Shown one piece after another: positions 1 to 8,531 of a DNA stretch of 64,000 nucleotides. The translations under genes were made by a program, and so were the position numbers. The stretch is from Gammaproteobacteria bacterium (GTDB lineage: Bacteria; Pseudomonadota; Gammaproteobacteria; Pseudomonadales; Azotimanducaceae), in contig JAAXKB010000040.1 of NCBI GenBank assembly GCA_012269545.1, positions 109,818 through 173,817 on the forward strand, read 5' to 3'. The stretch's first letter is position 1. Each line of letters opens with the position of its first letter. The notes beneath the pieces are model-generated. The model saw only the letters and a list, made by a program, of their open reading frames with translations. It was not told the origin of the DNA and did no database searches.

Positions 1-1
1 A

Positions 2-487
2 CGTGCTATTGCCGACAGCGGCTGTTGGTACGTTATCCTCCGAACAGCTTGGGTATTCAGTGAATACGGCCAAAACTTCCTCAAAACCATGCTCAGGTTG
101 GGCAGCGAACGCGACTCGCTCGCGATTGTGAGCGATCAAGTTGGCTGCCCAACCTATGCCGGCGATCTCGCGTTTGCGTTACTGACGATCCTCAAATCGA
201 TTGAAAATGGCACCTGCAGTTGGGGTCTTTACCACTATGCCGGGGACAGCGCGGTGTCTTGGTACGAGTTCGCATCAGCGATTTTTGCGCAAGCCAAGGA
301 CGCAGGACTGGGGGTGCCGGAGCATGTAACGGCAATAGCAACAGAGGAATACCCTACCCCAGCTCCCCGCCCCGCGTGGTCCGTTCTGGACAGTTCGCTT
401 TTCACGAGCGCCTTTGGGCAAGCTGCCTCTGACTGGCAGAGAGGCATCAAGACCTGTCTTCGGGCGCTAAACCATCCGAGCCAGTAA
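2..487 (+). CDS. rmlD: dTDP-4-dehydrorhamnose reductase RmlD, C-terminal part (5' end outside window)
   Basis: The frame is open from base 2, so the gene is cut by the window edge; the first in-frame ATG (89) is internal. Visible residues LRTAWVFSEYGQNF followed by VSDQVGCPTYAGDLA are the characteristic C-terminal half of RmlD, the NADPH-dependent SDR that makes dTDP-L-rhamnose from dTDP-4-keto-L-rhamnose in the cytoplasm for O-antigen or capsule. The usual tail with PRPAWSVLDSSLF (the RP..S.L family ending) is present, so the 3' end is intact. The last 21 bases overlap the convergent glycosyltransferase. Family call is firm; whether rmlA, B and C lie upstream cannot be seen. Confidence 0.9.
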   Translation, partial: RAIADSGCWYVILRTAWVFSEYGQNFLKTMLRLGSERDSLAIVSDQVGCPTYAGDLAFALLTILKSIENGTCSWGLYHYAGDSAVSWYEFASAIFAQAKDAGLGVPEHVTAIATEEYPTPAPRPAWSVLDSSLFTSAFGQAASDWQRGIKTCLRALNHPSQ

Positions 488-1531
488 CGCCGAGAGTTCT
501 TCGCGGATTTTCTGGTTGGAAAAATGCTCTTGATAGGTGGCAAATGCCACGCCCCTATCAACGCCACCGACCGGCTGGGTCGAAAGCGCATCAGACAAAG
601 CCTTGGCGATGGAAGCAGGATCACCGGCTGCTGCCCACAGCACCCCCCCGTTTTGTGAGCGCAACTCCTCGGGATATGCCTGTGCCGCCATGGTAATGAC
701 CGGCCTATCGCAGGCCAGCGACTGATACACCTTATTAGGGATCACACGATTTGTTTTGTCGCCGATTCCGAACACACCAAGGCACAGATCGGCCGCGCCG
801 ATGCGCGCAGGCAGCTCGGTTAGCGGCACCCACTCCTCGAAAGCTACCTGTACTTTAGGGTTGGCAATGCGCCCTACAATATCTTCGCAGGCTGCCCGGT
901 CAGGCCCAGTGCCCAAGAACGTCAGCCGGCAGACTGGGCCCTGATAATGGGCGACAGCCTCGGCGATATAGGTAGCCCCCTGCAAGCCGATAAAGGTGCC
1001 AAAAAACAGTGCTTCAGGCATTTGATTGGCCGGTTTTGCCTGAGGTTTAAACAGCGCCTCCTCGGCCCCCACCGGCAAAACACAAATCCGCTCGATGGGG
1101 TAGGCATGTTCGCGCGAGAAATAAGCCGCATGCTCTTTGGTATCGGCGATAAGCCAATTGGCTTGAGCAAAGCACTCTTGCTCCCAGCGCAGCAAGCGTT
1201 TGCCCCTGCTGGAAACCGCCGAAAACTTCTGGCGTTCAAAAACCTGCTTATCAAAAGCACTGATCAAGGGATCAAAGACCAAGGGTATGCCTTTGCGCCG
1301 GGCCCAGCGGCTGGCCGCAGCAACATCCCGCTGACGAAAGCATGGCACCCAGACCAAATCTATGCCTCGAAAACCTCTGAGGCTGGCCTCCAGATCGGCG
1401 GTCTGAGAGAGCCTTGGTTGAAAGGTGCAAACATCCCAGCCCAGCTGAGCAAAGCAGCTCATCAGCGTGCGATTACGGGGATAGTCCGGGCCGTAGTTGC
1501 CGAAGCGCCCCCACCAAAGAACCGTCCTCAT
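467..1531 (-). CDS. family 4-type glycosyltransferase
   Basis: 354 residues, the usual length of a GT-B fold glycosyltransferase of the GT4/GT1 type. The C-terminal half has the nucleotide-sugar site pattern: ALFFGTFIGLQG (about 170-180), LTFLGTGPDR, then IPNKVYQSLACDRPVIT (about 265-280), where a conserved Glu of the EX7E motif appears to be replaced by Gln. It probably transfers a sugar during cell-surface polysaccharide synthesis, in line with the neighbouring rmlD. It converges on rmlD with a 21-base overlap. Start is the ATG at 1531; no strong ribosome site is visible. Donor and acceptor cannot be told from sequence. Confidence 0.8.
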   Translation of the reverse strand: MRTVLWWGRFGNYGPDYPRNRTLMSCFAQLGWDVCTFQPRLSQTADLEASLRGFRGIDLVWVPCFRQRDVAAASRWARRKGIPLVFDPLISAFDKQVFERQKFSAVSSRGKRLLRWEQECFAQANWLIADTKEHAAYFSREHAYPIERICVLPVGAEEALFKPQAKPANQMPEALFFGTFIGLQGATYIAEAVAHYQGPVCRLTFLGTGPDRAACEDIVGRIANPKVQVAFEEWVPLTELPARIGAADLCLGVFGIGDKTNRVIPNKVYQSLACDRPVITMAAQAYPEELRSQNGGVLWAAAGDPASIAKALSDALSTQPVGGVDRGVAFATYQEHFSNQKIREELSALLARMV

Positions 1532-1892
1532 TTAGGTTAGCCACAGATCATTAATGTTATCGTTTTTTCCCAACGCCATTTTCCTCAGCAACTACTGACA
1601 AGCGATACGCTCCATGTTTTCACATCCACACATGTTCAGCCAGACCGGAGGCCGCTTGAGATCCTTCACTTTACCCTCAGCAAGCGCTCGAACCGCAAAA
1701 CGAGTGCAACCACCATTCCCTCGAACCGAAGAAAATTCAACGGGTCAGGGCGCCGAGGAAAGCCACCAAGGCAAGTCCGAGGGCTTCCACTACCGATGGC
1801 TTCCAAGTTACTCTGCGGTCACTTGGCCGCCGGGGCCGTGTCATGTCGAATATGGCCGTCAATGACTCTGTGACGTTCTTTGGGGGAAAAAC
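1532..1892. other. divergent intergenic region, 361 bases
   Basis: Lies between the starts of the minus-strand glycosyltransferase and the plus-strand symporter, so it should hold both promoters. An 83-codon open frame at 1614-1865 has no ribosome site or recognisable protein features and I regard it as chance. GGGGG at about 1881-1885 serves the symporter TTG start. No clear -35/-10 pair, riboswitch or terminator could be recognised by eye. Confidence 0.5.
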
Positions 1893-3374
1893 TTGCATCC
1901 GATCGATCTCGCCGTCGTCGTCGCCTATGTGGCGCTTATCACCTATGTGGGCATTCGCTTCGCCCAGCGCGTTAAAACTGCCAAAGACTTTTTTCTCGCC
2001 GGTCGATCTCTGACTTGGTGGGTTATTGGTCTGTCGATTATTGGCACTAACGTTGATACCAATGGGTACATTGGTGCCTCTGGCAACGCCTACAGCATTG
2101 GTATTGCCCAAGCGAACTTCGAGTGGATCGGCGCGATTCCCGCCATGATCATCGCAGCCTTAATCTTCATTCCCCTCTACTGGCGCGCCGGGGTGTATTC
2201 CATCCCCGAGTACTTGGGGCTTCGCTACAACCAAGCGGTGCGAGTGGTCGCGGCCAGCATCGTGGTAACGGTCTCGGTGTTCGCCATGGGCGTGGCCATG
2301 TGGGCGCTGGCGATTACCCTGCAGACGTTTATCGGCTGGCCGATCTGGCTGGGCATTTTGGTCTCGGGAACCGTTGTCGGCCTATACAGCGTGGCCGGCG
2401 GCTTGGGCGCTGTAGCGATCACGGACAGTATTCAGGTCTGCATCATGTTCCTCTGCGGACTGATCATTGTCGGCATTGGGATCAGTGATGCCGGCGGCAG
2501 CGCAAATTTTGTCGCCAAGCTAACCGCTGAGAACCCAACGCACTTGCAGGCATATTTGCCGTCGGACCATGAGAGCTACCCATGGCACGCGGTCATCCTG
2601 GGATTGGGCCTAGTGCTGTCGCCAGCGTACTGGGTGGGCGGGCAGGCGATTTTACAGCGCACGCTGGGGGCGAAAACCCAATGGGATGCCAGCGCCGGCA
2701 TGATGTTTGCTGCCGTTGCGAAAACCTTCGTGCCCGTGCTCATCGTCTTTCCGGGCCTGCTGGCGCTGGTCATGATGGCACAGATTGAATACCCGGATAT
2801 GGCCTTGCCTTGGGTGATTAAGAATGTCCTGCCCGTCGGGATTTCAGGTCTTATGTTCGTGGCCATTATCGCGGCCCTGCAGTCGTCAATCGACTCCAGC
2901 ATTAACTCGACAGCACTGATCATTACCCGGGACATTCGCCATGTTCTGATGAAAAACCACAATCCCGATTCTGACCTGAAGATTGGTCGTTTACTGACCT
3001 TGGGGTTGCTGCTCAGCGCCATGTGCATCGCGCCCTATATTGGCAATCTGGGCGGCATCTTCAATTTCTTACAGTCCCTGCTGTCTCTGTTCCAAGGCCC
3101 CATGCTGGCACTGCTGTTGTTGGGCGCCATGACCAAACGAGCCACTGGCACAGCGGGCATTATTACGTTGGTCAGCGGCGTCATGCTGGCGGGCATCTTA
3201 TCGTGGGGCGTCGAGCTAAATATGCTCTTTGTGGCTTTCTTTACCTTTTGCTACGCGGTACCAGCCCTGTGGATTATCAGCGGCTTCACGAAACCCCACA
3301 GCGACGAGCACCTTCGAAAGCTGACTTATTCACCCTGGTCGAGCAGCGACCCCAATAAGCAGTCTGCTGCTTAG
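1893..3374 (+). CDS. sodium:solute symporter (SSS family)
   Basis: 493-residue integral membrane protein with about 13 hydrophobic segments. The N-terminus (YVGIRFAQRVKTAKDFFLAGRSL) and the segment GLYSVAGGLGAVAITDSIQ near residues 165-185 are hallmark SSS motifs; SSIDSSINSTALIITRDI (about 330-350) corresponds to the TM8 sodium-site region with conserved Ser residues. It imports a solute, commonly a sugar, carboxylate or amino acid, with Na+. The start is TTG at 1893, preceded by a G-rich ribosome site. It is followed 11 bases later by a 63-residue membrane protein that is probably co-expressed. Closest-looking subgroup is SGLT/sugar-type, but the substrate is not determinable. Confidence 0.9.
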   Translation: MHPIDLAVVVAYVALITYVGIRFAQRVKTAKDFFLAGRSLTWWVIGLSIIGTNVDTNGYIGASGNAYSIGIAQANFEWIGAIPAMIIAALIFIPLYWRAGVYSIPEYLGLRYNQAVRVVAASIVVTVSVFAMGVAMWALAITLQTFIGWPIWLGILVSGTVVGLYSVAGGLGAVAITDSIQVCIMFLCGLIIVGIGISDAGGSANFVAKLTAENPTHLQAYLPSDHESYPWHAVILGLGLVLSPAYWVGGQAILQRTLGAKTQWDASAGMMFAAVAKTFVPVLIVFPGLLALVMMAQIEYPDMALPWVIKNVLPVGISGLMFVAIIAALQSSIDSSINSTALIITRDIRHVLMKNHNPDSDLKIGRLLTLGLLLSAMCIAPYIGNLGGIFNFLQSLLSLFQGPMLALLLLGAMTKRATGTAGIITLVSGVMLAGILSWGVELNMLFVAFFTFCYAVPALWIISGFTKPHSDEHLRKLTYSPWSSSDPNKQSAA

Positions 3375-3385
3375 GAGACATTGAC

Positions 3386-3577
3386 ATGGACTTACCTGTC
3401 GTTTGGGCAAACTACATTTCCATCGGCCTGTTTCTGGCGTTGGGCATCGGCGTCTGGAGCATTCCCAAGTCTGCCATAGTACCCGAGGAATATGCCGGAG
3501 AAGCTTGGCGTGATCTGCGTTGGTGGGCTACGGGTTTGATTCTCCTCCAAATCGCCCTGTACACCTTCTTCCGCTAG
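3386..3577 (+). CDS. small two-helix membrane protein, probable symporter partner
   Basis: 63 residues with two hydrophobic segments (about 8-25 and 46-62) separated by a polar stretch rich in acidic residues and tryptophan (EEYAGEAWRDLRWW). The ribosome site AGGAGA overlaps the stop codon of the symporter, so translation is likely coupled. Small membrane proteins next to SSS carriers are known in several subgroups, but I do not recognise this one. A role in assembly or regulation of the symporter is inference from position only. Confidence 0.75.
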   Translation: MDLPVVWANYISIGLFLALGIGVWSIPKSAIVPEEYAGEAWRDLRWWATGLILLQIALYTFFR

Positions 3578-3586
3578 CGACTGGCC

Positions 3587-4120
3587 TTGGAGCCACAACC
3601 CAACATCGTTCTGATTGGCATGCCGGGCGCTGGCAAAAGCACTCTGGGGGTGCTGCTGGCCAAAGCCCTGGGCTATGACTTCCTTGATACCGACTTGATC
3701 ATTCAGCGCCGGACCTGCCAAACACTGGCCGACTATCTCCGAAAACACGGTCATCAGGCGCTGCGACAATTGGAATCGGAGATTATCGCCTCTCTGGACG
3801 TGCAGCAGACCGTCATTGCTACCGGGGGCAGCGCGATCTACGGCGAGTCAGCCATGCAACACCTCAGGCATCACGGCCAGATCATTTACTTACGTTGTCC
3901 TCTGGCTGTTCTGGATCAGCGCATCGGCAACATGCAAGACCGTGGTATCGCTGCGTCATCCGGGCAGAGCTTACACGAGATAGAAGCGGAGCGAGTTCCA
4001 CTCTATGAGCAGTACGCCAACGACACACTCGACGTGGGCAGCCAGTCCATGGACGACACCCTGACCGAACTGCTCGCCCTGACAAGGGGTCGCGGACCGA
4101 ACCGGCCAACCCGCGCTTAA
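3587..4120 (+). CDS. shikimate kinase-like protein
   Basis: 177 residues, the normal length of shikimate kinase. Walker A GMPGAGKST at about 11-19, the DTD motif near 33-35 (Mg2+ and shikimate contact), LRQLESEII matching the family FRxxE motif, ATGGSAI in place of the usual GGG shikimate loop, a lid segment with QDRGIA, and ERVPLYEQYA supplying the second shikimate-binding Arg. The reaction would be ATP-dependent 3-phosphorylation of shikimate. The gene sits 9 bases after the small membrane protein and starts with TTG at 3587, with no good ribosome site. It lies outside the usual aroK-aroB context, so it may be a paralogue (AroL-like) with a different physiological role. Confidence 0.75.
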   Translation: MEPQPNIVLIGMPGAGKSTLGVLLAKALGYDFLDTDLIIQRRTCQTLADYLRKHGHQALRQLESEIIASLDVQQTVIATGGSAIYGESAMQHLRHHGQIIYLRCPLAVLDQRIGNMQDRGIAASSGQSLHEIEAERVPLYEQYANDTLDVGSQSMDDTLTELLALTRGRGPNRPTRA

Positions 4121-4304
4121 ACACGCTGCGGGTCTCCGTGCAAGTTTCGCTTTGGTATACAAACGGGGGCTGCAAATGGATAATCCGAAGCTTTGCGCAA
4201 CGGTGTGTATGGACCTTTATTGTTCGCCGCCCCGACCGTCGGCATGGCGAACTCAACCGTACCAGCATCGCGTGATAGCAACTTTCACCAACTTAAGGAT
4301 CATC

Positions 4305-5243
4305 ATGGGGGATATCGAAAAACTGGCGGGATCTGTGGCGTCGCTGCAGGCATCGTTTGAGGAACACCGTTACATTTGCAGCGACGAGATCGCTACAGCG
4401 GTGTTTCTTGCCTACCAGCTACGCAAACCCATTTTGATTGAGGGGCCTCCAGGCGTCGGTAAAACCGAACTTGCAAAAACCGCAGCGGAGATGTTCGCGC
4501 TGCCGCTGATTCGTTTGCAGTGCTACGAGGGTCTGGATGAATCAAAGGCCATCTATGAATGGAAATATGGCAAGCAGCTGCTCTACACCCAGGTGCTAAA
4601 AGAGGCCCTGAATGAAGTGCTCGGCGAAGCCAAGGGCTTCCGCGAGTCCGTGCAGGCGTTGCATAACTTTGGTGACATCTTCTTCTCTGAGGAATTCTTG
4701 GAGCCCCGGCCGTTGATGAAGGCCCTCAAAGAAGAGGATGGCTGTATTTTGCTGATCGACGAGATCGATAAGGCAGACCACGAATTCGAATCACTGTTGC
4801 TGGAAATTCTCTCCGACTTCCAATTGTCGATTCCGGAAATTGGCACGATCAAGGCAGCATCGGAACCGCCACTGGTGTTCTTGACCTCGAACAATACCCG
4901 GGAAATCTCTGACGCCCTCAAGCGCCGATGCCTGCACCTGTACATTCCGTTCCCAGACGTCGAGATCGAACAGCGCATTATTGGGGCTCGCGTACCGGAG
5001 ATTCCCCCAGAACTGCAAAAGCAATTGGTGGCTTTTATCCACGAACTGCGCAGCCTCGACCTGAAAAAGATGCCTGCCATTTCAGAGACCATCGACTGGG
5101 CACGCACCTTAGTGCTGCTCCATGCAGAAGCACTCGACCCTCAGTTGGTCAAGGACACATTGAACGTGATCCTGAAATTTCAGGAAGACATCGACAATGT
5201 AAAGACCGAAGTGCCCGCGCTAACCGCGAAGATCGCCAGCTAG
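4305..5243 (+). CDS. MoxR-family AAA+ ATPase
   Basis: 312 residues counted from the ATG at 4305, chosen because AAGGA lies just upstream; an earlier in-frame start at 4152 adds about 51 residues without family character. Walker A GPPGVGKT at 47-54, Walker B CILLIDEID at about 147-155, sensor 1 LTSNNTREI, and an Arg-finger region ALKRRCLHLYIPFPD typical of MoxR/CoxD ATPases. These act as chaperone-like ATPases with a VWA partner in metal-cofactor insertion or complex assembly. The partner follows immediately (5253), so the two form an operon. The cox-type subunits at 47268-49182 are possible clients. Confidence 0.9.
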   Translation: MGDIEKLAGSVASLQASFEEHRYICSDEIATAVFLAYQLRKPILIEGPPGVGKTELAKTAAEMFALPLIRLQCYEGLDESKAIYEWKYGKQLLYTQVLKEALNEVLGEAKGFRESVQALHNFGDIFFSEEFLEPRPLMKALKEEDGCILLIDEIDKADHEFESLLLEILSDFQLSIPEIGTIKAASEPPLVFLTSNNTREISDALKRRCLHLYIPFPDVEIEQRIIGARVPEIPPELQKQLVAFIHELRSLDLKKMPAISETIDWARTLVLLHAEALDPQLVKDTLNVILKFQEDIDNVKTEVPALTAKIAS

Positions 5244-5252
5244 GTTTTGCCC

Positions 5253-6749
5253 ATGGGTATGGACCGCACCATCAGTAACTTCATTCGCGCACTCCGCAAC
5301 GCTGACGTACGCGTTTCCACCGCTGAAACACTCGATGCCATCGGCGCCGTCGAGTTGGTGGGTTACAGCGATAAGGAGCACTTAAAGCGTTCTCTGTCGA
5401 TGGTGCTGCCGAAAACCGCAGACGAAAAAGTCACCTTCGACGCCTGTTTCGATCAATTCTTCCGTTTTCAAGACGTGCGCGGTGAAGTCACAAACGACAG
5501 CGCAGACAGCACCGAGCAAGACGGTGAAGAGAGCGGTGAAGGCGGTGACGGTGAAGGCGGCGGCGCTGGCGGTGATCCTCAAACGCAGAACCGCAGCAAG
5601 AAAAAGTCCAAATCCAAGGCCAAAAAGAACAATCTGTACGAAGAGGAAGAAGAGGCGGATCTGGGGCCGGGAGAGGTAACCGACGCCCACTCGCCACTAG
5701 GCAAATTGTTGATGGCGAATTCCCGGGTGGAGCTTGCTCAATCCATGGCTGAGGCCGGTGAGGCGACCAATGTCCGAGAAATCCAGATCTTCACCCAAAA
5801 AGGTTTGTACGCAAGACGCATCATGGATCATATGGGGCTAGCGGACCTAAACAGGGAAATCAGCGATCTGCGCACGGACACCAGAGTGCCTGCACGCCGC
5901 TTGGGCCAACAGCTCAAGCAACGGCGCGATTTTTTGCGCGAACAGGTCCGAGATTACGTTGAGCAACAATTCATGCTCAATGCCGATGTGTCAGGCAAAC
6001 GCCTGCGCGAAGAGATGCTGCGTTCGGTCAAGTTATCCAACGTTGAACACCGCAACTTCCGCCTGATTCAAGAAATGGTCTATAAAATGGCGAAAAAGCT
6101 GAGCACCCTGCACAGCAGACGCCGAAAAATCTTCAAGCGCGGACAGCTCAACGTACCCAAAACCCTGCGCAACAACATGTCTTACGATGGCGCAATTTTT
6201 GATCTGTACTGGAAATCGGTAAAAGTCGATCGTCCTAAGGTGTTCGCCATCTGCGACGTTTCGGGTTCTGTCGCCAATTACGCGCGATTCATGCTGATGT
6301 TTTTGTACAGCATGGACGAAGTTATGCCCAAGGTGCGCAGCTTTGCTTTTTCTTCCGACCTTGCCGAGGTCACCGAGCTGTTCAATCGCAACAAGCTGGA
6401 AGACGCCATCTCGAAAACCCTGCACGACTACAGCGGTGGCTCCACCGACTACGGGCAGGCCCTGTTGGATTTTAAGAAACTCTGCTTGGACGACGTCGAT
6501 AACCGCACCACGATCATTATTTTGGGTGACGCGCGGAACAACCACGGTGAGGCGCATGCCGAGGTACTGAAAGAACTTTACGACCGCTCCAAGCGTGTTA
6601 TCTGGCTGAATCCAGAGGCGAAACTGGCTTGGAACACCGGCGATTCCGAAATGCGTAAGTACGGGGCGTACTCGCATCAGGTGGAGGAATGCAATTCGCT
6701 AATGCACTTAGAGCGCGTGGTCAGCAATTTATTGAGACAAACAGCCTAA
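5253..6749 (+). CDS. VWA domain protein, CoxE-like partner of MoxR
   Basis: About 498 residues. N-terminal helical region, a very acidic then lysine-rich low-complexity linker (about 85-140), then a C-terminal VWA domain with the MIDAS motif DVSGS at about 335-339, the conserved Thr in SGGSTDYGQAL, and LGDARNN for the third metal contact. This is the architecture of CoxE/YehP-type partners of MoxR ATPases. Start ATG 5253 is 9 bases after the ATPase stop and AGG at 5242-5244 gives correct spacing; a TTG six bases earlier and an ATG six bases later are alternatives. The client is unknown; assembly of a metalloenzyme is the usual role. Confidence 0.88.
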   Translation: MGMDRTISNFIRALRNADVRVSTAETLDAIGAVELVGYSDKEHLKRSLSMVLPKTADEKVTFDACFDQFFRFQDVRGEVTNDSADSTEQDGEESGEGGDGEGGGAGGDPQTQNRSKKKSKSKAKKNNLYEEEEEADLGPGEVTDAHSPLGKLLMANSRVELAQSMAEAGEATNVREIQIFTQKGLYARRIMDHMGLADLNREISDLRTDTRVPARRLGQQLKQRRDFLREQVRDYVEQQFMLNADVSGKRLREEMLRSVKLSNVEHRNFRLIQEMVYKMAKKLSTLHSRRRKIFKRGQLNVPKTLRNNMSYDGAIFDLYWKSVKVDRPKVFAICDVSGSVANYARFMLMFLYSMDEVMPKVRSFAFSSDLAEVTELFNRNKLEDAISKTLHDYSGGSTDYGQALLDFKKLCLDDVDNRTTIIILGDARNNHGEAHAEVLKELYDRSKRVIWLNPEAKLAWNTGDSEMRKYGAYSHQVEECNSLMHLERVVSNLLRQTA

Positions 6750-6834
6750 TCTGAGCACCTGCCGTATTGGAAAGGTCTCGCTTTTCCGCCAAACTCGTTG
6801 AGACTCTTTGCTCTGGATCACGTTGACTAAGCGC

Positions 6835-8499
6835 ATGTCTCCCAACCGCCAACTGGCTCAATTTTTCCTGCTCGCCTTTGCCGGTGTCGCACTGCTGATG
6901 CTCACCCTGCACTACGCGGGCAGCGCGCTTAGCGGCACCACGTCAGATGTTTCTGCGGTAGACGAAGATGCCAACAGCATTTCCATCATCATTCGTGAAG
7001 AACCCCCTCAACTGAACAGCAGTCGAGCTACGGACAGCATTTCAGGCATGGTGCTGGGACATGTGATGGAGGGCTTGGTTCGCATGGGTCTGGATGACCG
7101 ACTTGAAGGCGCCGTTGCCGAGCGCTGGGAAGTGACCCCCACACAGGCCACATTCTGGCTGCGCGAAAACGCCAAGTGGAGTGACGGTCAACCAGTGACG
7201 GCCGCAGATTTTATCTTTGCCTGGCAAACCGCGCTGAAACCCGAAACCGGTTCCCAGTACGCCTTTCTGCTTTTTACTATCCAAAATGCCGAGGCCATCA
7301 ATCAAGGCGCGCTGCCCGCCAGTGAGCTTGGCGTCACGGCACCAGACCCGTACACGCTGGTCATCAATCTGGCGCGGCCTGTGCCTTTCTTCGACAAAAC
7401 ATTGGTGTTTCCCACCTTCTTGCCCATCCGAGAAGACTTTTATAACGCCACCAACGGTCGCTTCGGCGCAGACGCGGATCAACTGCTTTACAACGGCCCA
7501 TTTCAGATCAGCCAGTGGGTACACGGCTCCAGCATGACCTTTGAGCGCAATCCGTACTTTTGGAACCAAGCCGAAATTCATCTGGATACCATTCATGTGC
7601 CTTACATCACGTCGGATGCCACTGCTTCCCTGAATTTTTTCAAGGACGACAAAATCGCAATTACCGGGCTGCAGGCGGAAAACCTTATTGAGGCCATGCG
7701 CATGGGATGGCAAATTCATCAGCATCGCGACGGCACCGTCTTCTATCTCGAATTCAATCATCGACAGGGCCGCCCTACAGACAACCTCAATCTCCGTCGC
7801 GCCCTGCAGCTGGCCCTCGATATGGACGAAATGGTCTACAAGGTGACCAAGCTGCCCGGCTACGAACCCGGCGTGTCTCTGTTCCCCGGTTGGCTGATGG
7901 GCGAAGAACGACTGCTACGCCAAGAATACCCGCCGCAAAAAATCACTCCCGATGCATCGCTGGCGAAACAGCATCTTAAGCAAGCACTACAAGAGCTAGG
8001 CCTCAGCGAACCACCCTCTCTTGTCCTTCTCGCGGGCGACAACCCAATTTCCAACGTGCAATCCGAGTGGGTGCAACAAACCCTGAAAACAAAGTTAGGT
8101 ATCAGCGTGAAAATCGACAAGCAGATTTTCAAACAACGGCTAGCGAAAATGACCTCCGGCGATTTCGATCTAGTGCTGGCCGGCTGGGGACCCGATTACA
8201 ACGACCCGCTGACCTTTGGTGATCTGTTTGCGTCGTGGAACAAAAACAATCGCGGTCAGTACAACAGCCCAGAACTGGATGCCCTGATCGACATCGCCCA
8301 AAGCCGGCTGCAGCCGGCGGCGCGCATGCGCGCCTTCGGCGATATCCAACAGCATCTGATCGATCAGGCCGTCGTGTTGCCGATGTATGAGCGGGGGGTT
8401 ACCTACGTGGTCGACCCGCGAGTCAGACAGCTCAAGCGCAGAGTTATCGGTCCTGACCCTGACCTCAGCCGCGCCTACATCGACGTCAGTGGCGAGTAA
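6835..8499 (+). CDS. oppA: peptide ABC transporter substrate-binding protein (OppA-like, SBP family 5)
   Basis: About 554 residues. An N-terminal hydrophobic signal segment (about 8-30) is followed by the SBP_bac_5 fold: GHVMEGLVRM, WLRENAKWSDGQPVTAADFIFAW, LYNGPFQISQW, LDTIHVPYI and LVLAGWGPDYNDPLTF all match family landmarks. It captures oligopeptides in the periplasm for the permease encoded next. No lipobox cysteine is evident, so it is probably soluble or held by its uncleaved anchor. Start is ambiguous between ATG 6835 and an in-frame TTG at 6823, which has the better-placed GGA. First gene of the five-gene operon ending at 12897. Confidence 0.9.
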   Translation: MSPNRQLAQFFLLAFAGVALLMLTLHYAGSALSGTTSDVSAVDEDANSISIIIREEPPQLNSSRATDSISGMVLGHVMEGLVRMGLDDRLEGAVAERWEVTPTQATFWLRENAKWSDGQPVTAADFIFAWQTALKPETGSQYAFLLFTIQNAEAINQGALPASELGVTAPDPYTLVINLARPVPFFDKTLVFPTFLPIREDFYNATNGRFGADADQLLYNGPFQISQWVHGSSMTFERNPYFWNQAEIHLDTIHVPYITSDATASLNFFKDDKIAITGLQAENLIEAMRMGWQIHQHRDGTVFYLEFNHRQGRPTDNLNLRRALQLALDMDEMVYKVTKLPGYEPGVSLFPGWLMGEERLLRQEYPPQKITPDASLAKQHLKQALQELGLSEPPSLVLLAGDNPISNVQSEWVQQTLKTKLGISVKIDKQIFKQRLAKMTSGDFDLVLAGWGPDYNDPLTFGDLFASWNKNNRGQYNSPELDALIDIAQSRLQPAARMRAFGDIQQHLIDQAVVLPMYERGVTYVVDPRVRQLKRRVIGPDPDLSRAYIDVSGE

Positions 8500-8531
8500 G
8501 CGATGCGAATGATCATTGAGAAGCCACTGTC

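Noticed and set aside
947..1540. 197-codon plus-strand frame opposite the glycosyltransferase
   Set aside because: Antisense to a clear gene with family motifs; the frame is a by-product of GC-rich coding.
1614..1865. 83-codon open frame before the symporter gene
   Set aside because: No ribosome site, no family features and unusual composition for this genome; it lies in a promoter region.
4152..4304. N-terminal extension of the MoxR gene
   Set aside because: Residues look random with several Cys, Pro and Trp; AAGGA lies before ATG 4305.
5382..5690. Hydrophobic minus-strand frame over the VWA linker
   Set aside because: The apparent membrane protein is the antisense of an acidic and lysine-rich linker; the VWA gene is certain.
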